Under the pieces are notes generated by a model. The model ran no database searches, was not told where the DNA came from, and worked only from the letters and a program-made list of their open reading frames with translations. Shown here in pieces: positions 16,714-26,520 of a stretch of DNA of 64,000 nucleotides. Made by a program: the position numbers and the translations under genes. Where the stretch lies: the NCBI RefSeq assembly GCF_920984665.1, contig NZ_CAKLBP010000005.1:186001-250000 (forward strand). Direction: 5' to 3'. Origin of the DNA: Pedobacter sp. Leaf170 (lineage in GTDB: Bacteria; Bacteroidota; Bacteroidia; Sphingobacteriales; Sphingobacteriaceae). The stretch's first letter is position 1; each line of letters starts with the position of its first letter.

Positions 16714-18975
16714 ATGATTATAAGAGCTTTCATTAGCCTCAATTCTTGCAAACATTTCAATGCTTTAAATATTAAATTATTGACCTTTTTTATTGTCGTT
16801 TTTTTTGCAGATGTGCAAAATACGATAGCTCAAAAAACAGCCAATAATATTTTTTATGTTGATGCTAAAATTGGTAGTGTTGGTTTAATTTTAGAGCCAA
16901 CCAGACCAGCCATTCATTTACCAAACAGTATGTTAAGAACCTTCCCGGTTCGTGCTGATCAAATTGATGACCAGATAGCTTATTTTCCGCTAACAATTTC
17001 ATCACACAGGCAAAACTGGCTTTTCGGCTTGATGCCTTTTACTGGTAAAGTAGATGCGCAAAGCTGGAATCAAAAATTTACTTACGACAACGAAAAAATA
17101 ACGCCCGATTTTTACAGTGCTGTTTTAGAAGACAACGGAACAACCATAAATTTTGCTCCTTCTGCAAAAGCTGGTTTTTTCAAATTTAATTTTGCCGGTA
17201 AAACCGATAATTACCTTCGCCTTAATATTCTGAATTCTGGTGAAATTAATCTCGATGGTAAAACAAAAATTAGTGGTGTAGAGGAATTTCAAGGTATGAA
17301 AGCTTATTTCTATGCCGAAACGAATGCACCTGTCGAAATTATTTATCAGGATGGTCAGGCGAAAAAGAGAAGTTTACTGAAAGTGTTGAATGGTGTTCAA
17401 AATGTTTCTTTTAAGTATGGTATTTCTTTTATCAGTATAGAGCAGGCAAAAGAAAACTTATCTAAAGAAATTTCTGATTGGGATATTCTTAAACTTCGCT
17501 CAAAGGCCACAAACGTTTGGAACAAAGTACTTAACCAAATCAATGTTGATGGTGGTACTGATGCTCAAAAACGTGTTTTCTATACTTCATTATATCGCTC
17601 TTACGAAAGAATGGTTGATATTAATGAATACGGAAAATATTATAGCGCTTACGATAAGAAAATACATATATCTGATAAGCCTTTCTTTGTAGATAACTGG
17701 CTTTGGGATACCTATATTGCTTTAGAGCCGCTGCAAACGATTTTAAATCCTAAAATTGAAGGTGAAAAAATTCAATCTTATGTTCAAATGTATGAGCAAA
17801 GTGGATGGATGCCTTCTTTTGCATTGGTTTTTGGCGATAATCCTTGCATGACAGGAAACCATGCTGCAGCATGGTTTTTAGATTCTTACAATAAGGGTGT
17901 CAAGAACTTCGATTTAGAAAAAGCTTACGAAGGCATCAGAAAGAACTCTCTCGAAGCGACATTGCTTCCATGGCGTAATGGTCCGGCAACCTCATTAGAT
18001 AGTTTTTACAGCCGAAAAGGTTATATGCCTGCGCTTAAAACCGGCGAAAAGGAATTTGTAAAAGAGGTACATGGCTTCGAAAAAAGACAGAGTGTTTCGG
18101 TAACCTTAGAAAATAGTTTTGATGACTGGTGTATAGCGCAGTTTGCAAAAGATATGGGTAAAACCAACGACTATAAATTATTTTTAAAAAGGGCCGAAAA
18201 CTATAAAAATGTTTACAGGGCAGATAAAGGTTTTGTTTGGCCAAAGGATGCCGATGGTAATTGGATAGAACCATTTGATCCTAAATTTTCTGGTGGACAA
18301 GGCGGAAGAGAGTATTTTACAGAAAATAATGCTTACACATATAATTGGGATGTTAAACATGATTTAAGTGGCCTATTTACCTTAATGGGTGGCCCTGCTA
18401 AAGCAGAGCAGAAACTAGATGATTTGTTTAGAGCAAGTTTAGGTCGTAGTAAATACAATTTATGGTTTACTTTTCCTGATGCTACGGGTTTAGTTGGCCA
18501 GTTTGTAATGGGTAACGAGCCAAGCTTCCACATTCCTTACATCTACAATTACACTGGTTCGCCTTGGAAAACCCAAAAAAGAATCAGAATGCTTATGGAT
18601 ACCTGGTATACCGATAATTTATTCGGCATTCCGGGCGATGAAGATGGTGGTGGCATGACGGCTTTTGTTGTATTTTCTATGATGGGATTTTTTCCGGTTA
18701 CGCCTGGAGTTCCGGTATATAGTATTGGTAGCCCTGTTTTTAATAACATCACCATTAAGTTGGATAATGGTAAAACTTTTACGCTAAATGCTAAAAATAA
18801 TTCGGCGGAGAACAAATACATTCAAAGCGCTACATTAAATGGTAAAGCTTTAAACCGGTCGTGGTTTACACATGATGAATTAGCAACTGGCGGAACGCTA
18901 AGTTTGGTAATGGGAAATATGCCAAACAAAACATGGGGAACTAAGGATTTGCCTCAATCATCATTAAAATTATAA
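16714..18975 (+). CDS. Divergent GH92 family glycosidase, second of three
   Basis: 753 residues. The long N-terminal stretch has a hydrophobic core (LLTFFIVVFFADV) and probable cleavage after TIAQ (near residue 42). The first half departs from the other two GH92 proteins: the NGNTYP and MWTPQTG blocks are missing and DAKIGSVGLILEPTRP takes their place. The C-terminal half keeps GH92 landmarks: GNHAAAWFLDSY, the presumed acid in FTENNAYTYNW (near residue 537) and GDEDGGGMTAF (near 641) where the paralogues have GQTS(S/A)W. A different linkage or substrate is likely. It starts the third transcript of the locus and runs into the fucosidase gene 12 bp downstream. Confidence 0.88.
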   Translation: MIIRAFISLNSCKHFNALNIKLLTFFIVVFFADVQNTIAQKTANNIFYVDAKIGSVGLILEPTRPAIHLPNSMLRTFPVRADQIDDQIAYFPLTISSHRQNWLFGLMPFTGKVDAQSWNQKFTYDNEKITPDFYSAVLEDNGTTINFAPSAKAGFFKFNFAGKTDNYLRLNILNSGEINLDGKTKISGVEEFQGMKAYFYAETNAPVEIIYQDGQAKKRSLLKVLNGVQNVSFKYGISFISIEQAKENLSKEISDWDILKLRSKATNVWNKVLNQINVDGGTDAQKRVFYTSLYRSYERMVDINEYGKYYSAYDKKIHISDKPFFVDNWLWDTYIALEPLQTILNPKIEGEKIQSYVQMYEQSGWMPSFALVFGDNPCMTGNHAAAWFLDSYNKGVKNFDLEKAYEGIRKNSLEATLLPWRNGPATSLDSFYSRKGYMPALKTGEKEFVKEVHGFEKRQSVSVTLENSFDDWCIAQFAKDMGKTNDYKLFLKRAENYKNVYRADKGFVWPKDADGNWIEPFDPKFSGGQGGREYFTENNAYTYNWDVKHDLSGLFTLMGGPAKAEQKLDDLFRASLGRSKYNLWFTFPDATGLVGQFVMGNEPSFHIPYIYNYTGSPWKTQKRIRMLMDTWYTDNLFGIPGDEDGGGMTAFVVFSMMGFFPVTPGVPVYSIGSPVFNNITIKLDNGKTFTLNAKNNSAENKYIQSATLNGKALNRSWFTHDELATGGTLSLVMGNMPNKTWGTKDLPQSSLKL

Positions 18976-18987
18976 TTTTTACGATCC

Positions 18988-20379
18988 ATGAAATACCAAT
19001 ATAAAGGCTTCCTGTTAATCATTATTGCCCTGCTTAGCTTTAATATATCAAACGCTCAGGATGTTAATCTGATTAAACGTCAGCAAGATTTTGTCGATTT
19101 GCGCTTTGGTATGTTCATCCATTACAATATTCCAACTTATATGGATCAGGATTGGGCAGATCCCGAGGCATCACCTTCTATTTTCAATCCTAAAAAATTA
19201 AATTCCGACCAATGGGCAAAAGCAGCAAAATCTGCCAATATGAGCTATGGCTGTTTAACAACCAAACACCATAGTGGTTTTGCTATTTGGGACACCAAAA
19301 CAACTGATTACAGCGTAATGAGCAGCCCATACAAAAAGGATGTTGTAAAATCTTATACAGAATCTTTCCGCAAAGCGGGATTAAAAGTAATGCTCTATTA
19401 TTCTATTTTAGATACACATCATAAAATCAGACCAGGGCTAATTACACCTGAAAAGATTGATTTTATCAAAGCTCAGATCCGCGAACTGCTCACAAATTAT
19501 GGTAAAATAGATGCTTTAATAATTGATGGCTGGGATGCACCTTGGTCTAGAATATCTTATGATGATATACCTTTCGAAGAAATTTACACTTTAATTAAAT
19601 CTATCCAGCCAGAATGTTTAGTTATGGATTTAAACGCTGCAAAATATCCGGCAGAAGCCTTATACTACACAGACATTAAATCTTATGAACAAGGCGCTGG
19701 TCAGCATATTCAAAAAGAAAGCAATAAGCTGCCTGCATTGTCTTGCCTGCCAATAAATACAGCATGGTTCTGGAAAACAGATTTCCCGAAGGTTGGTACT
19801 AAAACTGCTGATGTTTTGGTAGAAAATATGATAAAGCCATTAAACGCTGCATATTGCAATTTTATACTTAATGTGGCGCCAAATCGTGATGGTTTGATTG
19901 ATGATAATGCTTTATCAACATTAAAGGAAATTGGAAGCAAGTGGAAAAACGAAGGGCCTTTACCTCCGCTTCCAAAAAACGAATATCCAATAATTTCATC
20001 CAATTTAGCTAAAAAGCAAGCATCAAACTCCAGCTGGAGCGATGACATGAATATTATGGATTTCGCCAACGATGATAGCTTCTCTACCACGTGGGTGTCT
20101 AACCCAACGGTAAAAGCTCCATGGTATGAAATTACCTTTGATAGAGATAAATCTTTTAATACCATCGTAATCGCCGAGAAAAAACCCAATATAAAAGCAT
20201 ATAGATTAGAGTATAATGAAAACGGTATCTGGAAACTTTTGCTTTCAGGCTCAGATGTTTCAAGAATAAAAATTCATCGCTTTAATAGGGTTTGGGGTAA
20301 AAAAGTTAGAATGCTGATTGATAAATTTGATAAGCAAGTAGAACTTGCAGAGTTTCAGGTTTACAACGAAAGAAGATAA
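18988..20379 (+). CDS. Alpha-L-fucosidase, GH29, with C-terminal discoidin-like domain
   Basis: 463 residues with a signal peptide ending near NAQD. The GH29 barrel begins at FVDLRFGMFIHYNIPTY. It contains CLTTKHHSGFAIWDTKTTDYSV, AGLKVMLYYSILDTHH, and the nucleophile Asp in IDALIIDGWDAPW (near residue 178). The last ~130 residues (SSWSDDMNIMDFANDD to VELAEFQVYNE) form an F5/8 type C carbohydrate-binding-like module. Placement between two GH92 genes fits a substrate with both mannose and fucose, such as an N-glycan. It could belong to a GH29 subgroup with other specificity. Confidence 0.92.
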   Translation: MKYQYKGFLLIIIALLSFNISNAQDVNLIKRQQDFVDLRFGMFIHYNIPTYMDQDWADPEASPSIFNPKKLNSDQWAKAAKSANMSYGCLTTKHHSGFAIWDTKTTDYSVMSSPYKKDVVKSYTESFRKAGLKVMLYYSILDTHHKIRPGLITPEKIDFIKAQIRELLTNYGKIDALIIDGWDAPWSRISYDDIPFEEIYTLIKSIQPECLVMDLNAAKYPAEALYYTDIKSYEQGAGQHIQKESNKLPALSCLPINTAWFWKTDFPKVGTKTADVLVENMIKPLNAAYCNFILNVAPNRDGLIDDNALSTLKEIGSKWKNEGPLPPLPKNEYPIISSNLAKKQASNSSWSDDMNIMDFANDDSFSTTWVSNPTVKAPWYEITFDRDKSFNTIVIAEKKPNIKAYRLEYNENGIWKLLLSGSDVSRIKIHRFNRVWGKKVRMLIDKFDKQVELAEFQVYNERR

Positions 20380-20405
20380 GAAAACACATAAACTGAATAA
20401 TAAAA

Positions 20406-22691
20406 ATGAAAAAATTATTTATCGCCTTATTAAGCTTTGCAGCTACTGGAAGTTTCGCACAGCAGGTAGGCAAAATTAGCGATCCGGTTGAGTGGATAAA
20501 CCCATTGATGGGTTCTCAATCTAAACCTAGTTTATCAAATGGTAATACGTATCCTGCGGTAGGTGTGCCTTGGGGCATGAATATGTGGACACCACAAACC
20601 GGTAAAATGGGCGATGGTTGGGCATATACCTATGATGCAGATAAAATTCGCGGATTTAAACAAACACATCAGCCTTCTCCATGGATGAATGATTACGGTG
20701 CTTTTTCAATTATGCCTGTTACAGGAAAATTAAAATTTAGCGATGATGAACGTGCAAGTTGGTTTAGCCATAAAGCGGAGGTTGCAAAACCATACTACTA
20801 TAGCGTTTATTTAGCAGATGCTGATGTTACCACCGAAATTACACCTACAGAAAGAGCAGCTCAATTCAGATTTACTTTCCCTAAAACGGATAGTTCTTTT
20901 GTAGTAGTTGATGCGCAAAACAAAGGTTCTTACATCAAAATTTTTCCTAAAGAGCGTAAAATTATCGGTTATACAAGCAAGTATGCCCGTGGTCCGCTGC
21001 CTAAAAACTTTAAAAACTATTTTGTAATTTATTTTGATAAAGATTTCAGCATAGCTAAAACCTGGAGTGGGAAGCAATTAAATAACGATTTGGAGCTAAC
21101 AAGCGACCATACTGGCGCTGTTATAGGTTTTAAAACAGCTAAAGGCGAAAAAGTTAATGCGAAAACAGCATCTTCTTTCATCAGCTTTGAGCAGGCAGAA
21201 CTTAACCTTAAAAGAGAGCTAGCCAGCGATAATTTCGATGCAACGAAAAATAAAGCCAAAGCAACCTGGAATAAAACCTTAAGTAAAATTGCAGTTGAAG
21301 GTGGAACTATCGACCAAATGCGTACTTTTTACTCGTGTTTGTATCGTACGCTATTCTTCCCGAATAAATTATATGAATTGGATGCTCAAAACAAAATTGT
21401 ACACTGGAGCCCATACACAGGTGAAACCAAACCAGGCTACATGTTCGCTGGAACAGGCTTTTGGGATACTTTCAGAGCTTTATATCCATTCCTAAATCTT
21501 GTTTATCCATCAATAAATAAAGAAATGCAGGAAGGTTTGATAAACGATTACAAAGAAGGTGGCTGGTTGCCGGAATGGAGCAGTCCTGGTTACGCAAATA
21601 TCATGGTAGGTAATAATTCTGCTTCTGTGGTGTCTGATGCTTATATAAAAGGTTTACGTGGTTACGATATCCAAACGTTATGGGAAGCTGTAAAACATGG
21701 TGCTAATAACGAAGGCCCAATGGAAGCAGTTGGCCGTGATGGGGTTAAATATTATAACGAATTAGGCTACGTTCCATTTGATGTGAAGAAGAATGAAAAT
21801 GCTGCCAAAACTTTAGAATATTCTTATGATGATTTTACAATCTATCAATTAGGCAGAGCTTTAAATAAACCTGCATCGGAGATTGAAATCTATAAGAAAA
21901 GAGCAATGAATTACAAAAATCTTTTCGATCCGGCTTCCGGTTTAATGCGTGGAAAAAATCAGGATGGTACTTTTCAAACACCATTTAGCCCGTTTAAATG
22001 GGGTGGTGCTTTTACCGAAGGTAACAGCTGGCATTATACCTGGTCTGTTTTTCAAGATATTGATGGTTTAGCAAAGCTGATGGGTGGGCATGATAAGTTT
22101 GTAACAAAATTAGATTCTGTTTTCTCTATGCCGCCGGTTTTTGATGAAAGTGCTTACGGCGGTGTAATACACGAAATCCGTGAAATGCAAATTGCAAATA
22201 TGGGCCAATATGCACATGGTAATCAGCCAATTCAACACATGATTTACCTTTACAACTATGGTGGCGCACCTTATAAAACACAATATTGGGTTCGCGAAAC
22301 AATGGATAGAATGTATAAAGCTACACCAGATGGTTATTGTGGCGATGAAGACAACGGCCAAACATCTGCCTGGTATGTATTCTCTGCAATGGGTTTTTAT
22401 CCGGTAACACCGGCAACAGATCAGTATGTTTTAGGAGCACCTTTATTTAAAAAGATAACTTTAACATTAGAGAACGGAAAAACTGTTGTTATAAATGCAC
22501 CGGCAAATAGTGCCGATAACCGTTATGTACAATCTTTACAGATGAATGGTAAACCATATTCTAAGAACTGGATTAGCCATAGCGGACTACAGAATGGAGC
22601 AGTGTTAAATTTTGGTATGTCTGCAACGCCAAACAAAACCAGAGGTTCAAATCCTGTAGATTTTCCTTATTCATTATCAACAGAAAAATAA
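20406..22691 (+). CDS. GH92 family alpha-mannosidase, third of three
   Basis: 761 residues, signal peptide cleaved near SFAQ (about residue 19). The full set of GH92 landmarks is present: NGNTYPAVGVPWGMNMWTPQ, GNNSASVVSDAY, the acid in FTEGNSWHYTW (near residue 538) and GDEDNGQTSAWYVFSAMGFY (near 645). It is a close paralogue of the 13410 protein and more distant from the 16714 protein. It follows the fucosidase by 26 bp and probably shares its transcript. The nearly full conservation suggests an active exo-alpha-mannosidase. Confidence 0.94.
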   Translation: MKKLFIALLSFAATGSFAQQVGKISDPVEWINPLMGSQSKPSLSNGNTYPAVGVPWGMNMWTPQTGKMGDGWAYTYDADKIRGFKQTHQPSPWMNDYGAFSIMPVTGKLKFSDDERASWFSHKAEVAKPYYYSVYLADADVTTEITPTERAAQFRFTFPKTDSSFVVVDAQNKGSYIKIFPKERKIIGYTSKYARGPLPKNFKNYFVIYFDKDFSIAKTWSGKQLNNDLELTSDHTGAVIGFKTAKGEKVNAKTASSFISFEQAELNLKRELASDNFDATKNKAKATWNKTLSKIAVEGGTIDQMRTFYSCLYRTLFFPNKLYELDAQNKIVHWSPYTGETKPGYMFAGTGFWDTFRALYPFLNLVYPSINKEMQEGLINDYKEGGWLPEWSSPGYANIMVGNNSASVVSDAYIKGLRGYDIQTLWEAVKHGANNEGPMEAVGRDGVKYYNELGYVPFDVKKNENAAKTLEYSYDDFTIYQLGRALNKPASEIEIYKKRAMNYKNLFDPASGLMRGKNQDGTFQTPFSPFKWGGAFTEGNSWHYTWSVFQDIDGLAKLMGGHDKFVTKLDSVFSMPPVFDESAYGGVIHEIREMQIANMGQYAHGNQPIQHMIYLYNYGGAPYKTQYWVRETMDRMYKATPDGYCGDEDNGQTSAWYVFSAMGFYPVTPATDQYVLGAPLFKKITLTLENGKTVVINAPANSADNRYVQSLQMNGKPYSKNWISHSGLQNGAVLNFGMSATPNKTRGSNPVDFPYSLSTEK

Positions 22692-22706
22692 TAAAAAGTG
22701 GTTAAT

Positions 22707-22735
22707 AAACTAGTGATATAAAACCTAACTAGTTT
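22707..22735. promoter_or_regulatory. Inverted repeat AAACTAGT/ACTAGTTT before the DUF1080 gene
   Basis: Eight-base arms at 22707-22714 and 22728-22735 are separated by 13 AT-rich bases, in the 97-bp spacer after the third GH92 gene. It lacks a T-run, so a protein-binding site or an mRNA hairpin is more likely than a terminator. It does not match the LacI-type sites. Confidence 0.35.
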
Positions 22736-22788
22736 CTAAATTGCGATAAATTAAAATTTAACTAATAATTAACTAATAAACACACATT

Positions 22789-24210
22789 ATGAAGATTAGC
22801 GTCTTAAAAGCAGGATCGACAGCATTATTTTTGCTGGTTGGTACATGCCTGGCGTTTGGCCAGCAGCCAAATATTCCGCTTACAGATCTTTCAGCATTTA
22901 AAGAACCGGGTAACTCCTGGTCTCTGGTTAGTGATGTAACTGTAGACATGAATGTTGAAAATGCCATAAAAGGTACAAAAGGTACTGGCATATTATTAAA
23001 TACATCATTGCCAAAAAAGCCTGGTTTCGATTTAAAAACCATTAAGGAATATGGCAGTATGATTTTGGAATTAGATTATCTATTGGCTAAAGGTGCTAAT
23101 TCTGGCATTTATATTCAAGATAATTATGAGATACAATTAGAAGATTCGTGGACAGTTAAAAATCCACTTTCATCAAATAACGGTGGTCTTTATGAGCGTT
23201 GGGATAATGATAAGCCAGAAGGTGAAAAGGGTTTCGGAGGTATTGCACCACGCCAAAATGCAAGTAAAGCACCAGGTTTGTGGCAACATATAAAAATCGT
23301 TTTTCAGGCACCAAAATTTGATGCAGCTGGAAAGAAAACTGAAAATGCAAGGTTATTAAGTGTTGATTTAAACGGAGTAACCATTCATGAAAATGTTGAA
23401 CTTAATGGCGCAACAAGAGGCGGTTTTGGTACAGAAAGAACAATGGGACCAATTCGTTTTCAAGGCGACCATGGTTCTGTAGCTTTCCGTAATATTACAG
23501 TTTCAGATTTGCCAGCTATGGCTACACAAAATGCTCGCCGTGGTGGCGGTGGTGGCGACCCGATTTATGTTGATGCGCCAACAAATACAATGATTCGTAG
23601 TTTTGTTGATGTATTACCGGGTGTTCGTTCGGTACATGCAATTTCAGTTGGTGGCCCACAACAAACAGCTTACAGCTACGATTTGGATAATGGAACATTG
23701 TTGCATGGATGGCATGGTGGTTTCTTAGATGCAACCCCAATGTGGGATGGTCGTGGAAATGGAACCTCTCGTCCTTTAGGCAGCGTAACGCGTTTTACAT
23801 CAAAACCAGTTTTGGCCATTTCAAAATTAGCAACACCAGAAAGCGCCTGGACAACCGATACCGCAGGTACCGGATTTCGTACTAAAGGTTATGTTATGGA
23901 TAATCAGGAACGCCCTGAATTTAAGTACAATATATACGAAAATAAAGTTACAGATGCTATAAAAGTTATGGAAAACGGCCAAGGTTTAAGCCGTGAGGTA
24001 ACGTTAGAGCAGCCATCAAAAGATCTTTATCTCCTTTTAGGTGAGGTAAAAGATATTAACGAAGTTTCTAAAGGTTTATATCTGGTTGATGATAAAGCTT
24101 ACTATTTGCAATTTCCAAATGGCGAAAAACCAATTGTTAGAGATGCGAACGGCAAAAAACAACTGATTATTCCTATCGGAAGCAAATTAAATTATTCTAT
24201 ATTATTTTAA
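22789..24210 (+). CDS. DUF1080 (3-keto-disaccharide hydrolase type) secreted protein
   Basis: 473 residues, signal peptide ending near AFGQ. The first ~220 residues hold a concanavalin-like DUF1080 jelly roll: SMILELDYLLAKGANSGIYI, NYEIQLEDSW, LWQHIKIVFQAPKFD, GPIRFQGDHGSVAFRNI. After an RRGGGGG linker comes a second region of ~230 residues (RSFVDVLPGVRSVHAISVGG, YDLDNGTLLHGWHGGFLD) that I do not recognise. DUF1080 proteins have been linked to hydrolysis or lysis of 3-keto-glycosides. The adjacent dehydrogenase 11 bp downstream could supply the oxidised sugar. Function in this locus is inferred. Confidence 0.8.
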   Translation: MKISVLKAGSTALFLLVGTCLAFGQQPNIPLTDLSAFKEPGNSWSLVSDVTVDMNVENAIKGTKGTGILLNTSLPKKPGFDLKTIKEYGSMILELDYLLAKGANSGIYIQDNYEIQLEDSWTVKNPLSSNNGGLYERWDNDKPEGEKGFGGIAPRQNASKAPGLWQHIKIVFQAPKFDAAGKKTENARLLSVDLNGVTIHENVELNGATRGGFGTERTMGPIRFQGDHGSVAFRNITVSDLPAMATQNARRGGGGGDPIYVDAPTNTMIRSFVDVLPGVRSVHAISVGGPQQTAYSYDLDNGTLLHGWHGGFLDATPMWDGRGNGTSRPLGSVTRFTSKPVLAISKLATPESAWTTDTAGTGFRTKGYVMDNQERPEFKYNIYENKVTDAIKVMENGQGLSREVTLEQPSKDLYLLLGEVKDINEVSKGLYLVDDKAYYLQFPNGEKPIVRDANGKKQLIIPIGSKLNYSILF

Positions 24211-24221
24211 TCTGAAAAACG

Positions 24222-26195
24222 ATGAGATATACATTTAAAACACTTGCAACATTAGCTTTGGGCTTAAGTTTCTCAACGCTGTTTGCTCAGGAAACACCAA
24301 AGGAAGAAGATTTTTTCAGAATAAATAAAGTAAGAGTGCCCGAAGGGCCAATTTTAGAAGTTGGTGGTTTGGTTACTTTGCCAAATGGCGATTTAGGAAT
24401 TTCTACCCGTAGAGGTGAAGTTTATATTGTTGAAAATCCAACCAGTACGAAACCATATTTCCGCAAATTTGCCAGCGGCTTACACGAAATATTAGGTTTA
24501 GCTTACAAAAATGGAGCGCTTTATGTTGCTCAACGTGGCGAATTAACCAAATTGGTTGATAAGAACATGGATGGCAAAGCCGATGTTTACGAAACGGTTT
24601 ACGCATGGCCTTTAAGTGGTCACTACCACGAATATAGCTTTGGTCCGAAAATAGCTCAGGATGGAACATTTTTAGTTACTGCAAACGTAGCTTTTGGCGA
24701 TGAAGAATGGTGGAGAGGCGAAAGCCGGGTACCAATGCGTGGTTGGGCAATGAATATTACCGAAGATGGTAAAATGACACCTTATGCAGCGGGCTTCCGT
24801 TCGCCGGCAGGTATTGGTATGATAGATAATCAATTCTATTATACTGAAAACCAAGGCGATTGGGTTGGTTCTGGTGGTTTGTGGAAGGTAAATAAAGGCG
24901 ATTTTATGGGGCATCCTGCAAGTTTAAGATGGGCAGGCAGATCTGATTCACCAGTTAAATTAACTTCAGAATTTTTTTATTCTAGTATTGATGAGCGTAG
25001 AATTAAAAATGAGCAAGGACGATACATCAAGCCAGAAAATCGTGTAAATGAAACTTTTAAAACGCTTTTCGATATGAAGAAGGTTTTTCCGGAGTTAAAG
25101 TTACCTTCGGTTTGGTTGCCTTACGGAATTTTAGGTATTTCATCGGCTGAGCCAGTAAAAATCCCTGAAAATACTTTCGGACCTTTTGCCGGTCAAATTT
25201 TGGTGGGCGATCAAGGCATGAGTATCATCTCGAGAATTTTCCTTGAAACCGTTAAAGGCGAAGAACAAGGTGCTGCTTTCTTATTCAGAAAAGGCTTCCG
25301 TTCTGGCGTTTTAAGGTTAGCTTGGGGAACTGATGGTTCATTGTTTGTTGGTGAAACAAATCGTGGATGGGGTTCTGCTGGTGATGCAAACGAAGGCTTA
25401 GAGCGTTTGGTTTACAACAATAAAGTGCCTTTCGAAATGAAGGCTGTACGTTCGATGCCCGATGGTTTTGAAGTAGAATTTACTAAACCAGTTGATCGTA
25501 AATCAGCAGAAGATTTAGCATCTTATGCAGCAGAAAGCTTTATTTATAAATATCATCCGGTTTATGGTTCGCCTCCGGTAAATACCGAAACATTAAAAAT
25601 AAACGGCGTTAAGGTATCAGAAGATGGTATGAAAGTTAGATTAATCATTCCAAACCTTCGCCAATATTATATCCATACTTTAACGTTAGATGGTGTTCGT
25701 GATAAAGAAGGTTTTTATTCGTTGGTACATCCGGTGGCTTATTATACTTTAAACCAAATTGCTGATGGTGAAAAACTATCAATGACCGGGGTAAGTACAA
25801 AAAACTCTGAAAATGGTCCAAAAGCATCGGCTACGCCGGTGAAAAAAGCAGCTAGCCCTAAAGCGGGTACGGGTGCTAAACCAGAAGCTAAAGGTGCAAC
25901 CAGCACAACACCGTTAACTACGGCTGCGGTAAAGGCGCCAACTTTTAAAGAAGTTGAAGGCTTATTAACCAGAAGAACTTGTACAGCATGCCATAACACA
26001 ACCAAAAGACAAATCGGTCCGGCGTTTGTGGAAATTGCAAAACGTAAATATTCTCCAGAAAAAATTGTTCAGTTAATTCACAATCCACAACCGCAAAACT
26101 GGCCGGGTTACTCAACAGAGATGCCGCCAATGCCTCAGGTTACCAAAGCCGAAGGTTTAAAAATTGCAGCCTGGATTAATTCTTTGGATAAATAA
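24222..26195 (+). CDS. Secreted sorbosone-dehydrogenase-like beta-propeller with C-terminal cytochrome c domain
   Basis: 657 residues, signal peptide ending near LFAQ. A six-bladed propeller of the glucose/sorbosone dehydrogenase type occupies about residues 25-420 (EVGGLVTLPNGDLGIST, LGLAYKNGALYVAQRGEL, DKNMDGKAD as a possible Ca site, GFRSPAGIG, YTENQGDW). A domain of ~100 residues follows, then an Ala/Pro/Lys-rich linker (~530-565). The final class I cytochrome c domain has the haem motif CTACH and the distal Met region EMPPMPQV. Electrons from sugar oxidation would pass to the haem. The linker suggests the two parts move independently. Confidence 0.85.
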   Translation: MRYTFKTLATLALGLSFSTLFAQETPKEEDFFRINKVRVPEGPILEVGGLVTLPNGDLGISTRRGEVYIVENPTSTKPYFRKFASGLHEILGLAYKNGALYVAQRGELTKLVDKNMDGKADVYETVYAWPLSGHYHEYSFGPKIAQDGTFLVTANVAFGDEEWWRGESRVPMRGWAMNITEDGKMTPYAAGFRSPAGIGMIDNQFYYTENQGDWVGSGGLWKVNKGDFMGHPASLRWAGRSDSPVKLTSEFFYSSIDERRIKNEQGRYIKPENRVNETFKTLFDMKKVFPELKLPSVWLPYGILGISSAEPVKIPENTFGPFAGQILVGDQGMSIISRIFLETVKGEEQGAAFLFRKGFRSGVLRLAWGTDGSLFVGETNRGWGSAGDANEGLERLVYNNKVPFEMKAVRSMPDGFEVEFTKPVDRKSAEDLASYAAESFIYKYHPVYGSPPVNTETLKINGVKVSEDGMKVRLIIPNLRQYYIHTLTLDGVRDKEGFYSLVHPVAYYTLNQIADGEKLSMTGVSTKNSENGPKASATPVKKAASPKAGTGAKPEAKGATSTTPLTTAAVKAPTFKEVEGLLTRRTCTACHNTTKRQIGPAFVEIAKRKYSPEKIVQLIHNPQPQNWPGYSTEMPPMPQVTKAEGLKIAAWINSLDK

Positions 26196-26215
26196 GATAG
26201 TTAGTTAAGTTTGGT

Positions 26216-26246
26216 AAACGGTTGGTGGAAACGCCAGCCGTTTTTT
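26216..26246 (+). terminator. Intrinsic terminator ending the glycan locus
   Basis: aaacggttgg (26216-26225) pairs with ccagccgttt (26234-26243) with one G-T wobble, then a T-run. Confidence 0.75.
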
Positions 26247-26334
26247 GGTTTAAGAGCTATTAGTAAATTTTAGCTCGTTAAAATTAATGTGTTACCAAAG
26301 CCAGCAAATCGATTTTAATTTTTGTAATGGACCG

Positions 26335-26412
26335 AAAAAAGAAATGGAGATTCCGCTTATGCAGAATCCCCATCATCTAAATTAACGCTCTCATATACAT
26401 TAACGCTGTAAT
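26335..26412 (-). ncRNA. Conserved hairpin element, copy 1 (candidate small RNA or terminator, minus strand)
   Basis: On the plus strand, atggagattc (26344-26353) and gaatccccat (26364-26373) pair with one mismatch around a 10-base loop. CATCTAAATTAACGCTCTC follows and is identical in the copy at 27845-27920. Read on the minus strand, the hairpin comes after GAGAGCGTTAATTTAGATG and is followed by TTTCTTTTTT, as in an intrinsic terminator. The rest of this 325-bp spacer (26196-26520) has only the upstream terminator and AT-rich sequence. Confidence 0.5.
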
Positions 26413-26520
26413 TAGATTTTATTGCATCAGGTTTTATTTTTTTTTCACATAGTGATGTCGGATAATTCTTCTTTAGCGGTTCTATAGATTTGCATATAAT
26501 AAATTGATTAATTTTACGAC

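Noticed and set aside
19710..20189. 159-codon minus-strand ORF inside the GH29 gene
   Set aside because: It is fully antisense to a gene with clear GH29 and discoidin motifs, and has no recognisable motif of its own.
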